From Pachyseris speciosa (lineage: Eukaryota > Cnidaria > Anthozoa > Scleractinia > Pachyseridae), in the NCBI GenBank assembly GCA_016490735.1, contig JAEMWC010000030.1:263501-327500 (forward strand): a stretch of 64,000 bases of DNA, in the 5' to 3' direction. Shown here piece by piece: positions 11,853-22,974 of this stretch (its first letter is position 1; the number at the start of each line of letters is the position of its first letter). The position numbers were made by a program, and so were the translations under genes. The notes beneath the pieces are model-generated. The model worked only from the letters and a program-made list of their open reading frames with translations, was not told where the DNA came from and did no database searches.

Positions 11853-13283
11853 TCAGCGCGTATTAACCCTATTACCCCTATTTTGACTGAAAAAGAAGTC
11901 ACTTTCATTCAACCCTTGAGGCTTAATAGTCCCGAGCCTATAGGCCCACTGTCCCTCTTTGTCCAAAAGTGACGACTCATCGGCTACTCTGTCAATCAGT
12001 TGGACTGAGACATCTTCCAGTCCATGATGTCCTGGACTGAAGAAATGCCGGTACACCATATCGTCCTTCGCCTTGTTAGCAATGGAGAGCCCTGAATGTG
12101 CTCTCAGGCGAGATTTGTGGTTGTTGAATCTTAATCTAAACTTGGTAGTCGTAGAACCTACATATTGTTTCTGACAAACTTTGCACGATATTAAATACAC
12201 AACATTAGTACTATTACAATTTAACTGATGATTAATGGAATAGCCTTTTCCAGTGCTTTTTGAACTAAACCTATCGCCCGGTTTTAGAAACTTGCATACT
12301 TGACAACGTCTATTGTCGCATTTCTTGGTTCCACTACAACCCCGTTCTGTGTGTTGTGAGCCCAATTTCGCGTGTACGAGATAGTCCCTAAGACTCTTAG
12401 GTCTTCGAAACGCCATAAGGGGAACCTCCTTGATGGCTTTCCTGCATCTTTCTGAACAATGCAGAAGGGGTTGCAAATCTCTTAGAAAACCACCAATGCT
12501 AGGAAGGTTAGGGTGGTAGGTTACCACCATAGGGACTTTACAATTGGCATTCCTGGGGCGTGGTGTCAATGCTTCCTCCCTACTTTTCAAACGCGCTCGC
12601 TGTATCTGTCGAAGAACAAACTCTTGTTTGTACCCTCTCGCCACCAGAAATGTACAGAGATCAGCAACCCTACGCTCAAACCCCTCACTTGTAGAACAGA
12701 TCCGTTTAAGTCTTAGAGCCTGAGCGTATGGTATGCTATTCTTGCACATCCGAGGATGACACGATGTGTGAAATAGATACTGATGTTTATCCGTAGGTTT
12801 AACGTATAGATCAGTCTCTAATCTCCCGTCATTGTTGATAACCTGTACATCCAGGTAATTAATTTGCTCTGTCGACCAGTTCCACGTAAACTTAATGGTA
12901 TCATGGGCGTCATTGAGATAATTCAAAAATGTTTTCAGTTCATCCTCGCCCCTAGTCCACACCATAAAGATATCATCAATGTATCGTAACCAAACAAGTG
13001 GTTGTACTTGCGCCCGTGATAGCAACTTTCGTTCCAGTCTATCCATAAATAAATTTGCGTAGGCTGGCGCCATTTTCGTTCCAATAGCTGTCCCTAAAAT
13101 CTGAAGGTAGTGTTTCCTATTAAATTCGAAATTATTGTTTTTTAGCACTAGTTCAGTCAGGTCCACAATCACATCCGTAGGTATTTCTGGATTACTTCGG
13201 ATATCAAGAGCCTCCCTGATCGCTTCGAGTCCCTCGTCATGGGGTATGTGTGGATATAGACCCACCACATCTAGTGTCACCAA
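11853..13283 (-). CDS. Penelope-like RT plus GIY-YIG endonuclease
   Basis: 476 codons, intact. The N-terminus lies inside the RT (VTLDVVGLYPHIPHDEGL; the upstream RT fingers are missing by truncation). The catalytic motif is RYIDDIFMVW at about residue 102, the primer grip region is INYLDVQV, and a Cys-rich linker (CSGTKKCDNRRCQVC) precedes the endonuclease. The GIY-YIG signature is NVVYLISCKVCQKQYVGST with the downstream Arg in FRLRFNNHKS, then HHGLED. The product would nick DNA and prime reverse transcription. There is no premature stop. Confidence 0.92.
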   Translation of the reverse strand: MVTLDVVGLYPHIPHDEGLEAIREALDIRSNPEIPTDVIVDLTELVLKNNNFEFNRKHYLQILGTAIGTKMAPAYANLFMDRLERKLLSRAQVQPLVWLRYIDDIFMVWTRGEDELKTFLNYLNDAHDTIKFTWNWSTEQINYLDVQVINNDGRLETDLYVKPTDKHQYLFHTSCHPRMCKNSIPYAQALRLKRICSTSEGFERRVADLCTFLVARGYKQEFVLRQIQRARLKSREEALTPRPRNANCKVPMVVTYHPNLPSIGGFLRDLQPLLHCSERCRKAIKEVPLMAFRRPKSLRDYLVHAKLGSQHTERGCSGTKKCDNRRCQVCKFLKPGDRFSSKSTGKGYSINHQLNCNSTNVVYLISCKVCQKQYVGSTTTKFRLRFNNHKSRLRAHSGLSIANKAKDDMVYRHFFSPGHHGLEDVSVQLIDRVADESSLLDKEGQWAYRLGTIKPQGLNESDFFFSQNRGNRVNTR

Positions 13284-13342
13284 TATAGCATTTTCGGGGA
13301 GTGTGCCGACATCATGAAGTTTCTTATATATATATATATATA

Positions 13343-15705
13343 TTTAGCCAGGCCAAGCCTAGAATCGGAGCTGCACACTCTCACCGAGCAACTTCGCATG
13401 GCTTTATTTGGGCCAGTTTAATTTGTGTCCAAAACAATTGAGCAGCAGGGAAAACTAAGAGTTTTCGATAGCAAACGTTTGCAAAAAAAAAAAGACAGAC
13501 ATTCGCGAGTCCTAACTACTTTCAGATGAAAGCGTAACGGAATTCAAAGCGGATAAAAAAAACACTACAAGCGAACAAAGTACGATGCGAGTGTTTTGCT
13601 CGAAGAAGGAGAAGGTGGAGAAATTAAACAAGACTAGCTTGTAATAAAAATGGCTTGTACTGATTAATCTAGAGAAATCGGTATTTATTTTGACATAAAT
13701 GCCCGTAGAAAAGACGATAAAGGGTAAAAACTGATCGTTAAGAGCAGTCAACAGGAATTGACCGCGGTTCAGAAACAACAGAACAAACATAAGTATTACA
13801 AGAAAACAAAGCACAATACGAATAATATTTCTTCGAAGATTCTTGGAGAAGGTGGAGAAATTAGACAAGTAACAAAAATTGCTTAGCAATTTTGACATAA
13901 ATGTCCGTAGAAAAGACAAAAAAGAGGTCCACACCTGATCTTTTAGAGCAGTCAACAGGAATCACTGAGGCAGCAATCACTCGGAACGCAACAGAGCTGA
14001 ATAATAGCGCCATTTCCCACAAAATATTTCCTTGGCTGACACAAAACGCTAAAGAGCTTTGATAGTTTTACTGGTACTTCCCATGTCTTCCGAAGAACCT
14101 TCTTCAATTAAAGATTCTCAGTGGCAAAGCGTCATCCAGTTAACGAAGAAAGCGCTTACCACACTCCAGCATTTCTCTCGCAGACCCATCCACTGTAAAA
14201 ATTGTCAAAGCCAGTCCAGCCAGTCAACCCATTTCGGTGTTTTTAACATCCCACGCTGATTCTTACCCGTTCAAACGAAACTTAATATTCTTGCTTACAG
14301 GCCGCTTTCGACGAAGATCTCTAAAACGTTTTTCAAATGACAAGTGAAGCGCGCTGGTCTTTGACATTTTTGACAGCATTTTGACAACTTTATGTCAGAT
14401 TTCATGCACATGCATTTGATCGGATTTTCTTTTTTAACTCGAGCTTGAGTTTCCGACTTTAATCCTTAATTTTACGAGGACTCATTGCGATTACGTGTTA
14501 ATAAGATAAGGGCAAAAGTTTCTTAACGCTATTGAGGCACCAAGGTCGAAAAACAGTCAGCCAAGCCGAGTAAAAACACTCGTTCGCTTGCAAAGAAAAC
14601 AACGTAACAAAACAAACAAACAACTCAACTACTTCTTTGCGTCCTAAACGAGTACAGATGATTGTTATTTCTATCCATTCGAGAGAAAAGTACAAGTTTC
14701 ATTCCTGAAAAAAAGTAACAACGATTACACCAAATGTTAAGCTTCTATTAATTTAATTTACCTCACTGTCCTGCGCTGTGTTGTAGAGGTTTCTACCACT
14801 TGAAAATACGTAAGCCTCAGTAAAGTAAAAACAAGCATCCGCAAAAATAGCAAACGGTTTGTCCAAAGAAAGAGCTTCTTCCACAGAGTTTGAGCTACTC
14901 ATTCTTCCCATTAATACCGGTGAACTGTTAAGTGACTTTTCTTGGTGAGATGCAAGATGCCGCGGTGAAGTGAAACCCCTTGAAGCGTTGAATTATACTG
15001 TTTTCAACCGCACAATGGATCCACGTTTGAAGCCTTTCCTGATAAAAATCTTTCGTCCTTCCTTTCATCACTTGAAAATTCACCTTCCGGAGTATCTTTT
15101 TACAAGTTCTTGATTTTTATGCTTTTTACGCGAAAGACAAATTTTGATCGAAGAAGATGAAGTTGTTTTGCTCAAAATAAAGAAACCAACTGAATATGAC
15201 TTACGAGCCGCAGAAAGCGCGCGCAACATTTAAGTCTCGATTTGGTTTGGGTGTCCCACACCTGGCTTGAGCCTGCGATCCAATCGAAAGCAAGTACCTG
15301 ATCAGTGGTCAACTTCAAAAAAACAGCTGACCTCGATGAGGTCTTAACTTGAGCCCGCGATATGGTCACATGACACTGGTCAGCAGATACCTTGTTTTGA
15401 CAGGTGTCAATTGGCTGATGGATGTCCAGTATCAAAGATGTACGCTGTAAAATAGCTGGTCAGCTGGGCCAGGTGGAGTATGGCCGCCATGTTGGATTAT
15501 TATGATTATCATTAGGATATTTTTAATTATTGGGCGACTCCGTCGTCGTCGTCGTCGTCGTGCGTACGCGCCCACGAGCAATACCGCTAGCCATTTTTAC
15601 CATGAGAAAAGCAGTTGACGGGTTCTATAGGTATGGTGCTCCGCTTGGCGGCCCTTCGGGCCGCCGGAGCTCCGCTATGATTATGAAATAAAATTTCTCT
15701 TGTAG
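13343..15705. other. Mostly unassigned intronic region with one local duplication
   Basis: At 13,560-13,950 a segment of about 190 bp (gagaaggtggagaaatta ... cagtcaacaggaat) is present twice with divergence; the apparent minus-strand ORF there is a by-product. At 15,538-15,560 there is a (CGT)n run, and at 15,640-15,675 a GC-rich hairpin (ggcggccc / gggccgcc) of a dispersed-repeat type. I see no gene in the rest. Confidence 0.5.
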
Positions 15706-17489
15706 ACTGAGGATGGAACCGTGTGTGATGACACTATTGTGGACACCGATGAGGTACTAAGAATTAGAATTAACGCAGCCCAAGTGTTATCGTCTAATAA
15801 TAGAGAGCTTAAGCAACGATGACGGCAACGGCAACGAAATAAAAAAAAACGTCATTTTAAACTGTAACTTCTCGTCATTGTAACTCTCGCGATTTTTCCA
15901 ACTTGTTGAACTTGTAATATGCTGGCGACCTATCCTGGAGCTACAGGTAAATTAGTAAAAACGGCATTGACGTTGGGAGAAAGAAAGAAGAGTTCACCGT
16001 CATACGCTCACGTTCTCCACAGACCCTAAAATTTGGTCATTTCACGCTGCTGTTTTGCTGAGGACGGCAAAGAAATGTACCAAAATGTAAAACGCACGTG
16101 CAGAGCGATTGCTTTTGCTCATTAAACCTATTGTTTTGTGGTGTTCTCGTTGCCGTTGCCGTCGTCGTTGCTTAAGCTCTTTAATATCTCTGCGCACAAA
16201 AAGCATAGATGTTTTGCTTTACATTATTTTCGTTTTGTTCCACTATACAATCATTGTGTGCTTCAGCTGGCAAGTAACATTTCACAATTAACATTATCTT
16301 CAGGTTCGACAAAAGAGGATTCTGGCTTTGAGTGAACAGGTAGAAATATTACTGAAGTATTGCCCATTATTGAACCAAATCAGACTCCTGCTATGTGGTC
16401 TCCTAATTTGGTTTATCACTCGTATGATTGCAGAATTAAGAAGATCTTTGTACACCAAGCTATGACATTGGCCTTAACCGTGTGTCTGTCACCTCTTAAA
16501 GTGTTAACTTTGTACATTTTGGCTTGGATTCCTTTGGGCCTATGTAGGAGATTAAACTTCGAAACTTGTGACAAATTACGTTTGGAGTAATTTGAGGCCC
16601 ATGATATTAAAAATTATAAATAAAATATTAAAAGTAAAATCAGAAAATAATTTCACCGGCATAAATTTTGTCATAATTTTAATATTTTCTTGTCTTTCTT
16701 TTAGTCGATCAGTTTGTCAGAAAAAATTGATGATATCTTGATTTACTATTTAAGACTGACTCCTCTAAATGCCAACGGAGAGAACCAGATGAAGGCAACG
16801 ATGGTGATGATAGTGGAACAGTAAGTAATTTTTATTTAGTCTTTTATTTCGAAAAACAGACAGCTTAAACAAGGTCCAATAGTGCAAAATAATAATCTTG
16901 AATTCTTTAAGAAGATCCTGTTCTTGTAACAATCTTCCCTTTAATAACAACAAATAATAATAATAAAATTTATATAGAGCTTTATACAAAAGTTCTAAAG
17001 CACTTCACAATAAAAGATAAGTGCTTGTAAAAGCACTGTTGTATCTTTCTACTACAAGAACCTGTCAATATCATTTCCGTGATAACATGGATACCACCCA
17101 GTATGCTTGACAGCCGTAAGAATTATTTGTTTTCTGCAGCATTCTAATGAACAAGGCTCAAAAGGTGAGAAAGCCCTGTAGCTCTCCAAACGCGGCCTGT
17201 TATTGTAGAACGAAACAATAGATGATACAACACAAACAATGCCGCTACCTCTGGTAGCAAAACAAGCTACATGTCATAGGGACCAATGTAAATAGAGGTC
17301 TGGAATATCTACAGGATTACTTCTAAAAGTCCAAGATGTTTTTACGTTAATTTGGTACTCTCACCAATTTCAGATTTCATAACTACGCCTGTAGGCTTTT
17401 AAGTAGGAATTGCACTTGTGCAAGCATCTCCTAGTTTCTCTGTGACTCTTTCTATTGTTTGTTTGCAGGTGACCGTCAAGACATCCTAA
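15706..17489 (+). CDS. 3' exons of an uncharacterised gene
   Basis: Exons 15,706-15,753, 16,304-16,339, 16,705-16,820, 17,140-17,165 and 17,469-17,489 (TAA) have correct AG/GT borders and consistent phases. They encode TEDGTVCDDTIVDTDE, VRQKRILALSEQ, then an amphipathic helical stretch ILIYYLRLTPLN, ending MNKAQKVTVKTS. They are probably the 3' end of the gene begun at 332, but the phase at 9070 (2) does not match the phase here (0), so at least one exon between is missing or this is a separate gene. AATAAA is at 17,797. The function is not recognised. Confidence 0.45.
15804..16180. mobile_element. MITE with ~33-bp terminal inverted repeats
   Basis: The left end, agagcttaagcaacgatgac..., is mirrored by the right end ...gtcgttgcttaagctct; a repeated ggcaacggcaacg motif lies just inside each end. 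About 377 bp, non-coding, in the intron directly after the exon at 15,706-15,753. The target duplication is not clear. Confidence 0.75.
16940..17010. repeat. Dispersed-repeat tail fragment
   Basis: A short (AATA)n run followed by aaatttatatagagc ... ctaaagcacttcacaa resembles the 3' end of a dispersed element that is frequent in coral DNA. The assignment is from pattern memory only. Confidence 0.35.
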
Positions 17490-17977
17490 GAACCACATGT
17501 ACACCACACTAAGAAGGGTGTGGGGAGGGTTCTTTGCATATGATACATGTAAATGATCAATCCGAATTAAACTGTTGATATTTGTACTACCTTCTCCATC
17601 AATTCTCTTCTCCGTTCTCCCATATTCAAGATGTGTGATTCATGATTGCCTTTTGTTGGAATGAAACTGTTGATATTTACACTGTGTTGTCCGTCAATTT
17701 TCTATTCCAATCCCCTCTATTCAAGATGTGTTATGATCGCATGCTGTCTGCTCCAATGTTTTCGACGTCCTTCAATATTACGTGGTAACAAAAAATAAAA
17801 GAAGCGAATGTCCATTAATTGTTAAAAAGTGGAAATTTAAAGTCTTTTCATTTTAAAGTCTTTTCACAGTCTTAGAAGTGTTGATTTACGGAACCTAAAA
17901 AGGAGCAGTTTAAAGAGGCAATTATTCAGGGGTCTTAAAAGTGGCGATTTTAAGTAATACATAAAATATGAGCGGGA

Positions 17978-18039
17978 GACCTTTATGGGCAGTTAAAATG
18001 GCGAGCCGCAGGCGAGCCATTTTAAAGCCCATAAAGGTC
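17978..18039. repeat. Hairpin, 24-bp stem
   Basis: Bases 17,978-18,002 (gacctttatgggc...aaatggc) are the reverse complement of 18,016-18,039 apart from a single small bulge. The loop is GC-rich (gagccgcaggcga). It lies between the 3' end of the unknown gene and the minisatellite and could be a MITE core. Confidence 0.6.
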
Positions 18040-18267
18040 GGACGCGAATATTTTGTTACTTGTGAAATGAAACAATAGATTGTGTTTGTCGTGTTTGTAA
18101 TGTTAATTAGTAGAGATCTGTATCAAAGTTAATGCATACTAATTAGCGGAGAAGGACACCTTTAATAATTTTTATTGGGGTTTAGAGAGGTATACATGTG
18201 ACTCAAAGACTACCCGTAGATTGGTCGTTAGTCTTATGAATTATTAATGAATTTTACAATGTGGCTT

Positions 18268-19012
18268 AAAACTTTCAATTTTAACAAGTCTTGAAGGGGC
18301 GATTTTAACGAGTCTTAAAAAAGTGCCAATTTTAAAGAGTCTTTAAAGTGGCGATTCTAAGGGTCCTAAAAGTGGCGATTTTAGGGGTCTTAAAACTGGC
18401 AGTTTTAAGGGATCCTAAAAGTGGCCGTTTTATGGACTCTTACAAGTGGCAATTTTAACGAGTCGAAAAAGTGACGATTTTAAGAGGTCTAAGAATTGGC
18501 GATTTTAATGGGTCTTTAAAGGGAGAATTTAGGACTCTAAAAAGTGGCGATTTTAAGAAGTCTTAAATCTGTCGATTTCAGGGGCTTAAAAGTGGCGGAT
18601 TTGAGGAGTCTTACAAAGCGGCGATTTTAAGGAGTCTTAAAAGTGGCACTTTTAAGGAGTCTTAAAAGTGGCGATTGTAAGGAGTCTTAAAAGTGAGGAT
18701 TTTAAAGAGTCTTAAAAGTGGCAATTTAAGGAACCCTAAAGTGGCAATTTTAAGGAGACTTAAAAGCGGCAATTTAAGGTGCCCTAAAAGTGGCAATTTA
18801 AGGTGTCTTAAAAGTGGCAATTTAAGGTGTCTTAAAAGCGGCACTTTAAGGTCTTAAAAGTGGCGATTTTAAGGAGTCTTAAAAGTGGCGATTTAAAAGA
18901 GTCTTAAAAGTGGCGATTTTAAGGAGTCTTAAAAGTGGCGATTTTAAGGAGTCTTGAAAGTGGCAATTTTAATTAATTTAAGGAATCTTAAAGAAGGAGT
19001 CTTAAAAGTTTA
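18268..19012. repeat. 24-25 bp minisatellite
   Basis: About 30 head-to-tail units of a motif close to gtggcgattttaaggagtct plus taaaa, with isolated degenerate units from about 17,830. Units in the 3' half are the most homogeneous. The minus strand reads as a repetitive Leu/Pro-rich pseudo-ORF that I do not regard as a gene. Confidence 0.9.
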
Positions 19013-20229
19013 TTAAATTTACGTTAATTACTATTTTACGTAAATTTCCCAATTACTTTACCCTGAGTTACATAGGGTACTTTGGGTTATTTTATTTTAG
19101 TATGTTTTCAAAGGGGACTTAGCCCAGATGCTGATAATGATCCGACTGATTAGACTTGAAAATCTGAAGAACATCATTAGGCGAAGTTTTACTCGGAGAT
19201 GTTTTATATCGTAATAAAAGTTAACCGTCTAAAGGCTTAAAATTTAACCGAAAATAATTAAAACTTTTTACCGTCATCCTTCATCAGGCCAGAAGGTTAA
19301 TTTATAAGACCTTCATAAAATTTATCATAATTGATATCTTATAAAATATATGCTCTTATTTTTGAAAGCATTCCTTCAAAGTTGTCCATAAGTTAAGAAG
19401 TTTTGAAGTAGCTTTCACAACATGTAACATAAATTGCTTTTAACGATCTGTCTGTTAATTGAAAACTCAACCCTCGTATTGGATTTCCTTCCTTTTCCTT
19501 TATTGTCTGGTACATTGAATTTCCGCCCACCTCATTTTCTACAGTCTCCATTGGTGGGTAATTTAAATTTGGAAAGGTTCTTGTGTATTTTTGTTTTCAA
19601 TTTGCCTCGCTATGTCGTTTTTGCTAATACATAACTATAACTTGGCATATTACGCTCCTAGCTATAGAGCCTCTGGGCATCTACATCTTTTCAAGGGTTT
19701 TGTATAGCTGTCGAACTATCTCCAGCGAAACTTCCAGCAGAACCAAACGGGGCATTTAAGGTTTTTCTCCTTTTTCTTTTCATTTGTTTGTTTTAAAATC
19801 CACAGTTAACACAATCAGGTAAAGTTTTCTGGTGTATTAACATATATATTGATTATAGGTGATACGCAATTTTCTGCAACTGGAAAACAGTACAAACGAA
19901 TTTTACTGCGAAAGGAGTAAATAAGTCTTCCGGAAAGTTCAACTTTGACTTGTTCTCGGTGCCCTGTGGTGCTGCCTATTTTTATCTTTACTGATATAGT
20001 TTCAGGAAACGAAAAAAAGTCTAAACGGAACCTAGAATAACGCATAACAGGGAATCACTTTAGTCTACTTCGCTGAACTAAATAATATCAGCACCTGCTA
20101 ATGGTGAATAACACATAAGTGATCGAAGACTTCGTGTGACACATGCACCGTCACGCTGATTAATTGAATTCGTTTTTTGCACGTAGTATGTAAAGACGAT
20201 GGTAGCCCAGGTGCTCTCACCTCAGTAAA

Positions 20230-21168
20230 ATGGTCATCACCAACGTTACTGAAAAAGGAGACCAGATAACGTTCTTGGACCGGCTATGCTCAACACAATA
20301 CACTGGAGGAATTTACAACCATCTAGTTTTTCTTTCAGTGTTGAATATTTTTTTCTCCATCACGGCATTTATACAGAACTTTTTGATCCTAATCGCCCTT
20401 CATAAAACGACTTTTCTTCATGCGTCGTCCAAGGTTTTTCTTCGCTGCCTGGCAACAACTGATCTCTGCGTCGGGATTTCATCGGAGCCCATTACTGTTA
20501 TTTACTGGATATCTGTGTTGAATGAACGATGGGATATCTGTCGCCCTGTGTTATTCTTAGCGTTCATCACGGGTTATATGCTGTCGGTAGTGTCTTTGTT
20601 AACATTGACTGCAATAAGCGTCGACAGACTTCTCGCGCTGCTGTTAGGTCTGAGATACAGACAAGTTGTAACTTTGAAGCGAACATATTTGGTTCTAACT
20701 GCCCTTTGGTTTGTCGCCATTTACAACTCTACAGGGTACTTTTGGAATACCAGTATGACATATTATTTTACCCAGGCACTTGTCACACTATGCTTAATTG
20801 CCTCCGTCCTCTGCTACGCGAAGATTTTCCTCACTCTTTGCCATCAGCAAACTATAGTGCAGCCCCAGCATCAGCAAACTCGTAACAACCAAGAACGATC
20901 CCGGAACCAAACAGTTCCAACGAACATGGTGCGATACAGGAAGGCAGTGGCTAGTGGAGTCTGGCTGTTGGTAGCGTTAGTTGTTTGCCTTTTACCATAC
21001 TCTGTGTTAGAACCTATTCCGAACACTGGTCCTTCAATCTTTTTTGTTAGGCAATGTGCACTGACTTTAGTTTACATGAACTCGTCGTTAAACCCGATTC
21101 TTTACTACTGGAAAATGAGAGAACTGAGGCAAGCGGTGAAGAGTACAATTAGACAATTTTTCTGTTAA
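20230..21168 (+). CDS. Class A (rhodopsin-like) GPCR, copy A
   Basis: 312 codons, single exon. N-glycosylation site NVT is near residue 5. Seven hydrophobic segments: TM1 (NIFFSITAFIQNFLILIAL), TM2 with LATTDL (Asp 2.50), conserved Cys in WDICRPV before TM3, TM3 ending SVDRLLAL in place of DRY, TM4 with ALWFVAIYN, TM5, TM6 with VVCLLPYSVL, and TM7 with NSSLNPILYYWK, the NPxxY motif. A short C-tail ends QFFC, which could be palmitoylated. It is a cnidarian orphan receptor of the adenosine/melanocortin/amine-like broad group; the ligand cannot be inferred. The paralogue is at 37,418. Confidence 0.93.
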   Translation: MVITNVTEKGDQITFLDRLCSTQYTGGIYNHLVFLSVLNIFFSITAFIQNFLILIALHKTTFLHASSKVFLRCLATTDLCVGISSEPITVIYWISVLNERWDICRPVLFLAFITGYMLSVVSLLTLTAISVDRLLALLLGLRYRQVVTLKRTYLVLTALWFVAIYNSTGYFWNTSMTYYFTQALVTLCLIASVLCYAKIFLTLCHQQTIVQPQHQQTRNNQERSRNQTVPTNMVRYRKAVASGVWLLVALVVCLLPYSVLEPIPNTGPSIFFVRQCALTLVYMNSSLNPILYYWKMRELRQAVKSTIRQFFC

Positions 21169-21404
21169 TGACGATTCTTTATGCTGAGTCATCATATCGT
21201 TACAGACAGGTGTCTGAATTTCGTCAAAATCTATATTTTTAGCAAGACGGGAGTTGTGGTACAATCAGCGTTGGGTTGGGAGCGTGGAGTGAAAACGAAA
21301 ACTTTGTATATATGTGCTAAAGAAGTGCACCCTTCAAGATACTGGCTTCTTAAATGCCGGAGAGTATTTTCTTTTCACTCTTTTACTGGAGTTTGAGCTT
21401 AACT

Positions 21405-21555
21405 AAGTAGTCAGTCAGCCAGTTAGGCAATCAGTCAGTCAGTTAGCTAACGAGCAAGCCAGTAACTTAGTGAGTGAGTAAATGAGTGAGTGGATGGGTG
21501 GGGGGAGGGGCGGGGTGGTGGGGGGGGGGGATGGGTGAGTGAGAGAATGATTGAG
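21405..21555. repeat. Simple repeats: (AGTC)n/(GTGA)n and G-rich tract
   Basis: Degenerate cagtcagt and gagtgagt units lead into a G-dense stretch at about 21,498-21,532 containing several runs of four or more G, which could form a G-quadruplex on the plus strand. The following agtaacagtaaatctttattg at 21,557 resembles a SINE 3' end. Confidence 0.7.
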
Positions 21556-22659
21556 TAACAGTAACAGTAAATCTTTATTGCGCCTTACTCTCCAAAGGGA
21601 GATATTGGTCTGGTTACAATAAAGTTCATGATGTCTACTAGAATACCTAACTATCTAAATTATCGTACAATGACTTCTAAAAAATTGGTGGTACCCGGAA
21701 CACGTCTGTTTTTCTTTTGTTTTGTTTTGTTTTGTTTTTGTTTGTTTGTTTGTTTCTTTTTTTTTTTCTGTTAAGCGGATTTCAATAAAACAGCGTTGAT
21801 ATTATATGGTAATTGCATTGATGAATGGCGGAGATCTAGAGACGGTCATTATTAATTTATCGAGACTTCTTCTGTTCCTCTGTTGCTCTGTTAATACAGG
21901 TATGCTTCGCAAATAAATTGTTACAGAATACCTAGAGGCAAAGTAGAGAATTTTCACTAGCTATGTTGAAAAACATATTAGAGACTTTGTTTCATCAGCC
22001 GGTTTAAATATATAAAACGATTTTGGTCGGTGAGCGTCATGTGTGACAGTTAGCTTGAATTATATATATATAAAAAAAAGCAGCCTTCAAAGACAGTGTA
22101 TTCGCGTTTCTTCGTAGGTTATCTAAGAGACTATCACAAGCTGAGCCACTGGAAAAAAGAAAATGCTTAACAGTAGTTAGGGTGACGTAAGAAGAAATCT
22201 CTGACTCCAAGTTCCTTTAACGATTTGCAGCCATCAGTTTTTCTTAATACAGAAATGACTGAGGCTAATTTGAAACATCAATATTTTTTATATGTAATTG
22301 TCTTGATGAAATTCAAATGACGTCTGCGATGTAAAATACTAAATACAAACAGGCTGGACACTGTTTGAACGTGATAATAGCCTGCGTTTGTTTGCTTTTA
22401 TTTTTTCTTGCTAAATTGCGTATAATTAACGTTGTCAGATATACAGTGGACTCCGGGTATTCGGGCACTGCTAAAAGGCGGACACCTTTCCGTTTTTAGG
22501 CCGAATTGCCCCTTTGAAAAAAACACACAAAAAAATAACCCAAAGCACACAATGCACTTTCTTTAGTAAAGTTTTAGGGAAATATTATGTGAGAATGAAT
22601 ATATGAAATCATATATTTGAACTGCGGACTAATGATTGAATATGTCACTGATCATCGCA

Positions 22660-22760
22660 GTTATGAACACTACTTAAGCAGTAGTGAAAATAAAGCCTGA
22701 AAAAAAAATTCAGGCTTGTACGGGATTCGAACCCACGACCTCTGCGATACCGGGTGACCT
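22660..22760 (-). mobile_element. tRNA-derived SINE fragment
   Basis: The minus strand shows the B box ggttcgaatcc (about 22,722-22,735) and the family-specific hairpin gcctgaa...ttcaggc (about 22,693-22,718), with the tail gcagttatgaacac. Same family as 3770-4035 and 48,302-48,607. Confidence 0.7.
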
Positions 22761-22974
22761 CTGGGCACTGTGCACGTTATAACAGGCAGTGAAGTTACTT
22801 CCCTGTAAGATCTAGAGATCAAGGAAGCCGTCTTTAATTAATAACTACCGAGCATAAGTATGCTTAATTTTCAAACATGACAGTTGATATAGCGTGGCTT
22901 AACTGTACATGTTTCCTTCGTGCTGACTGTGTGAAGTTTAACTTGTAAAAGGCTAACATTATATATTATCATCA

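Larger units (their letters stand above)
11640..13322 (-). mobile_element. Penelope-like retroelement, 5'-truncated
   Basis: A minus-strand ORF carries a Penelope-type RT followed by a GIY-YIG endonuclease, a domain order found only in Penelope-like elements. The 3' terminal region (11,690-11,760 on the plus strand) contains a complete hammerhead ribozyme, as known for PLE terminal repeats. The 5' side is cut at a (TA)n run at 13,324-13,342, a typical truncation point. Confidence 0.9.
19230..21890 (+). repeat. Segmental duplication unit A (carries GPCR A)
   Basis: Sequence upstream (ccttcatcaggccagaaggtt at about 19,275), the receptor gene and about 700 bp downstream all recur at 36,240-39,655 with the same order. 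Copy-specific insertions occur in each. Simple repeats (AGTC)n and a G-rich tract occupy 21,405-21,545, and a (TTTG)n run is at 21,715-21,755. Confidence 0.8.

Noticed and set aside
13512..13955. Minus-strand hydrophobic 147-residue protein
   Set aside because: The reading frame spans two copies of a diverged tandem duplication and shows no conserved composition between copies beyond the DNA similarity.
18662..18844. Leu/Pro-repeat protein on the minus strand
   Set aside because: It is the translation of a minisatellite with no start context or splice partners.
22442..22510. pogo-like element end (cagtggactccgggtattcgg)
   Set aside because: Only one end is visible and no mirrored partner or TA pair was found nearby, so I do not call an element.
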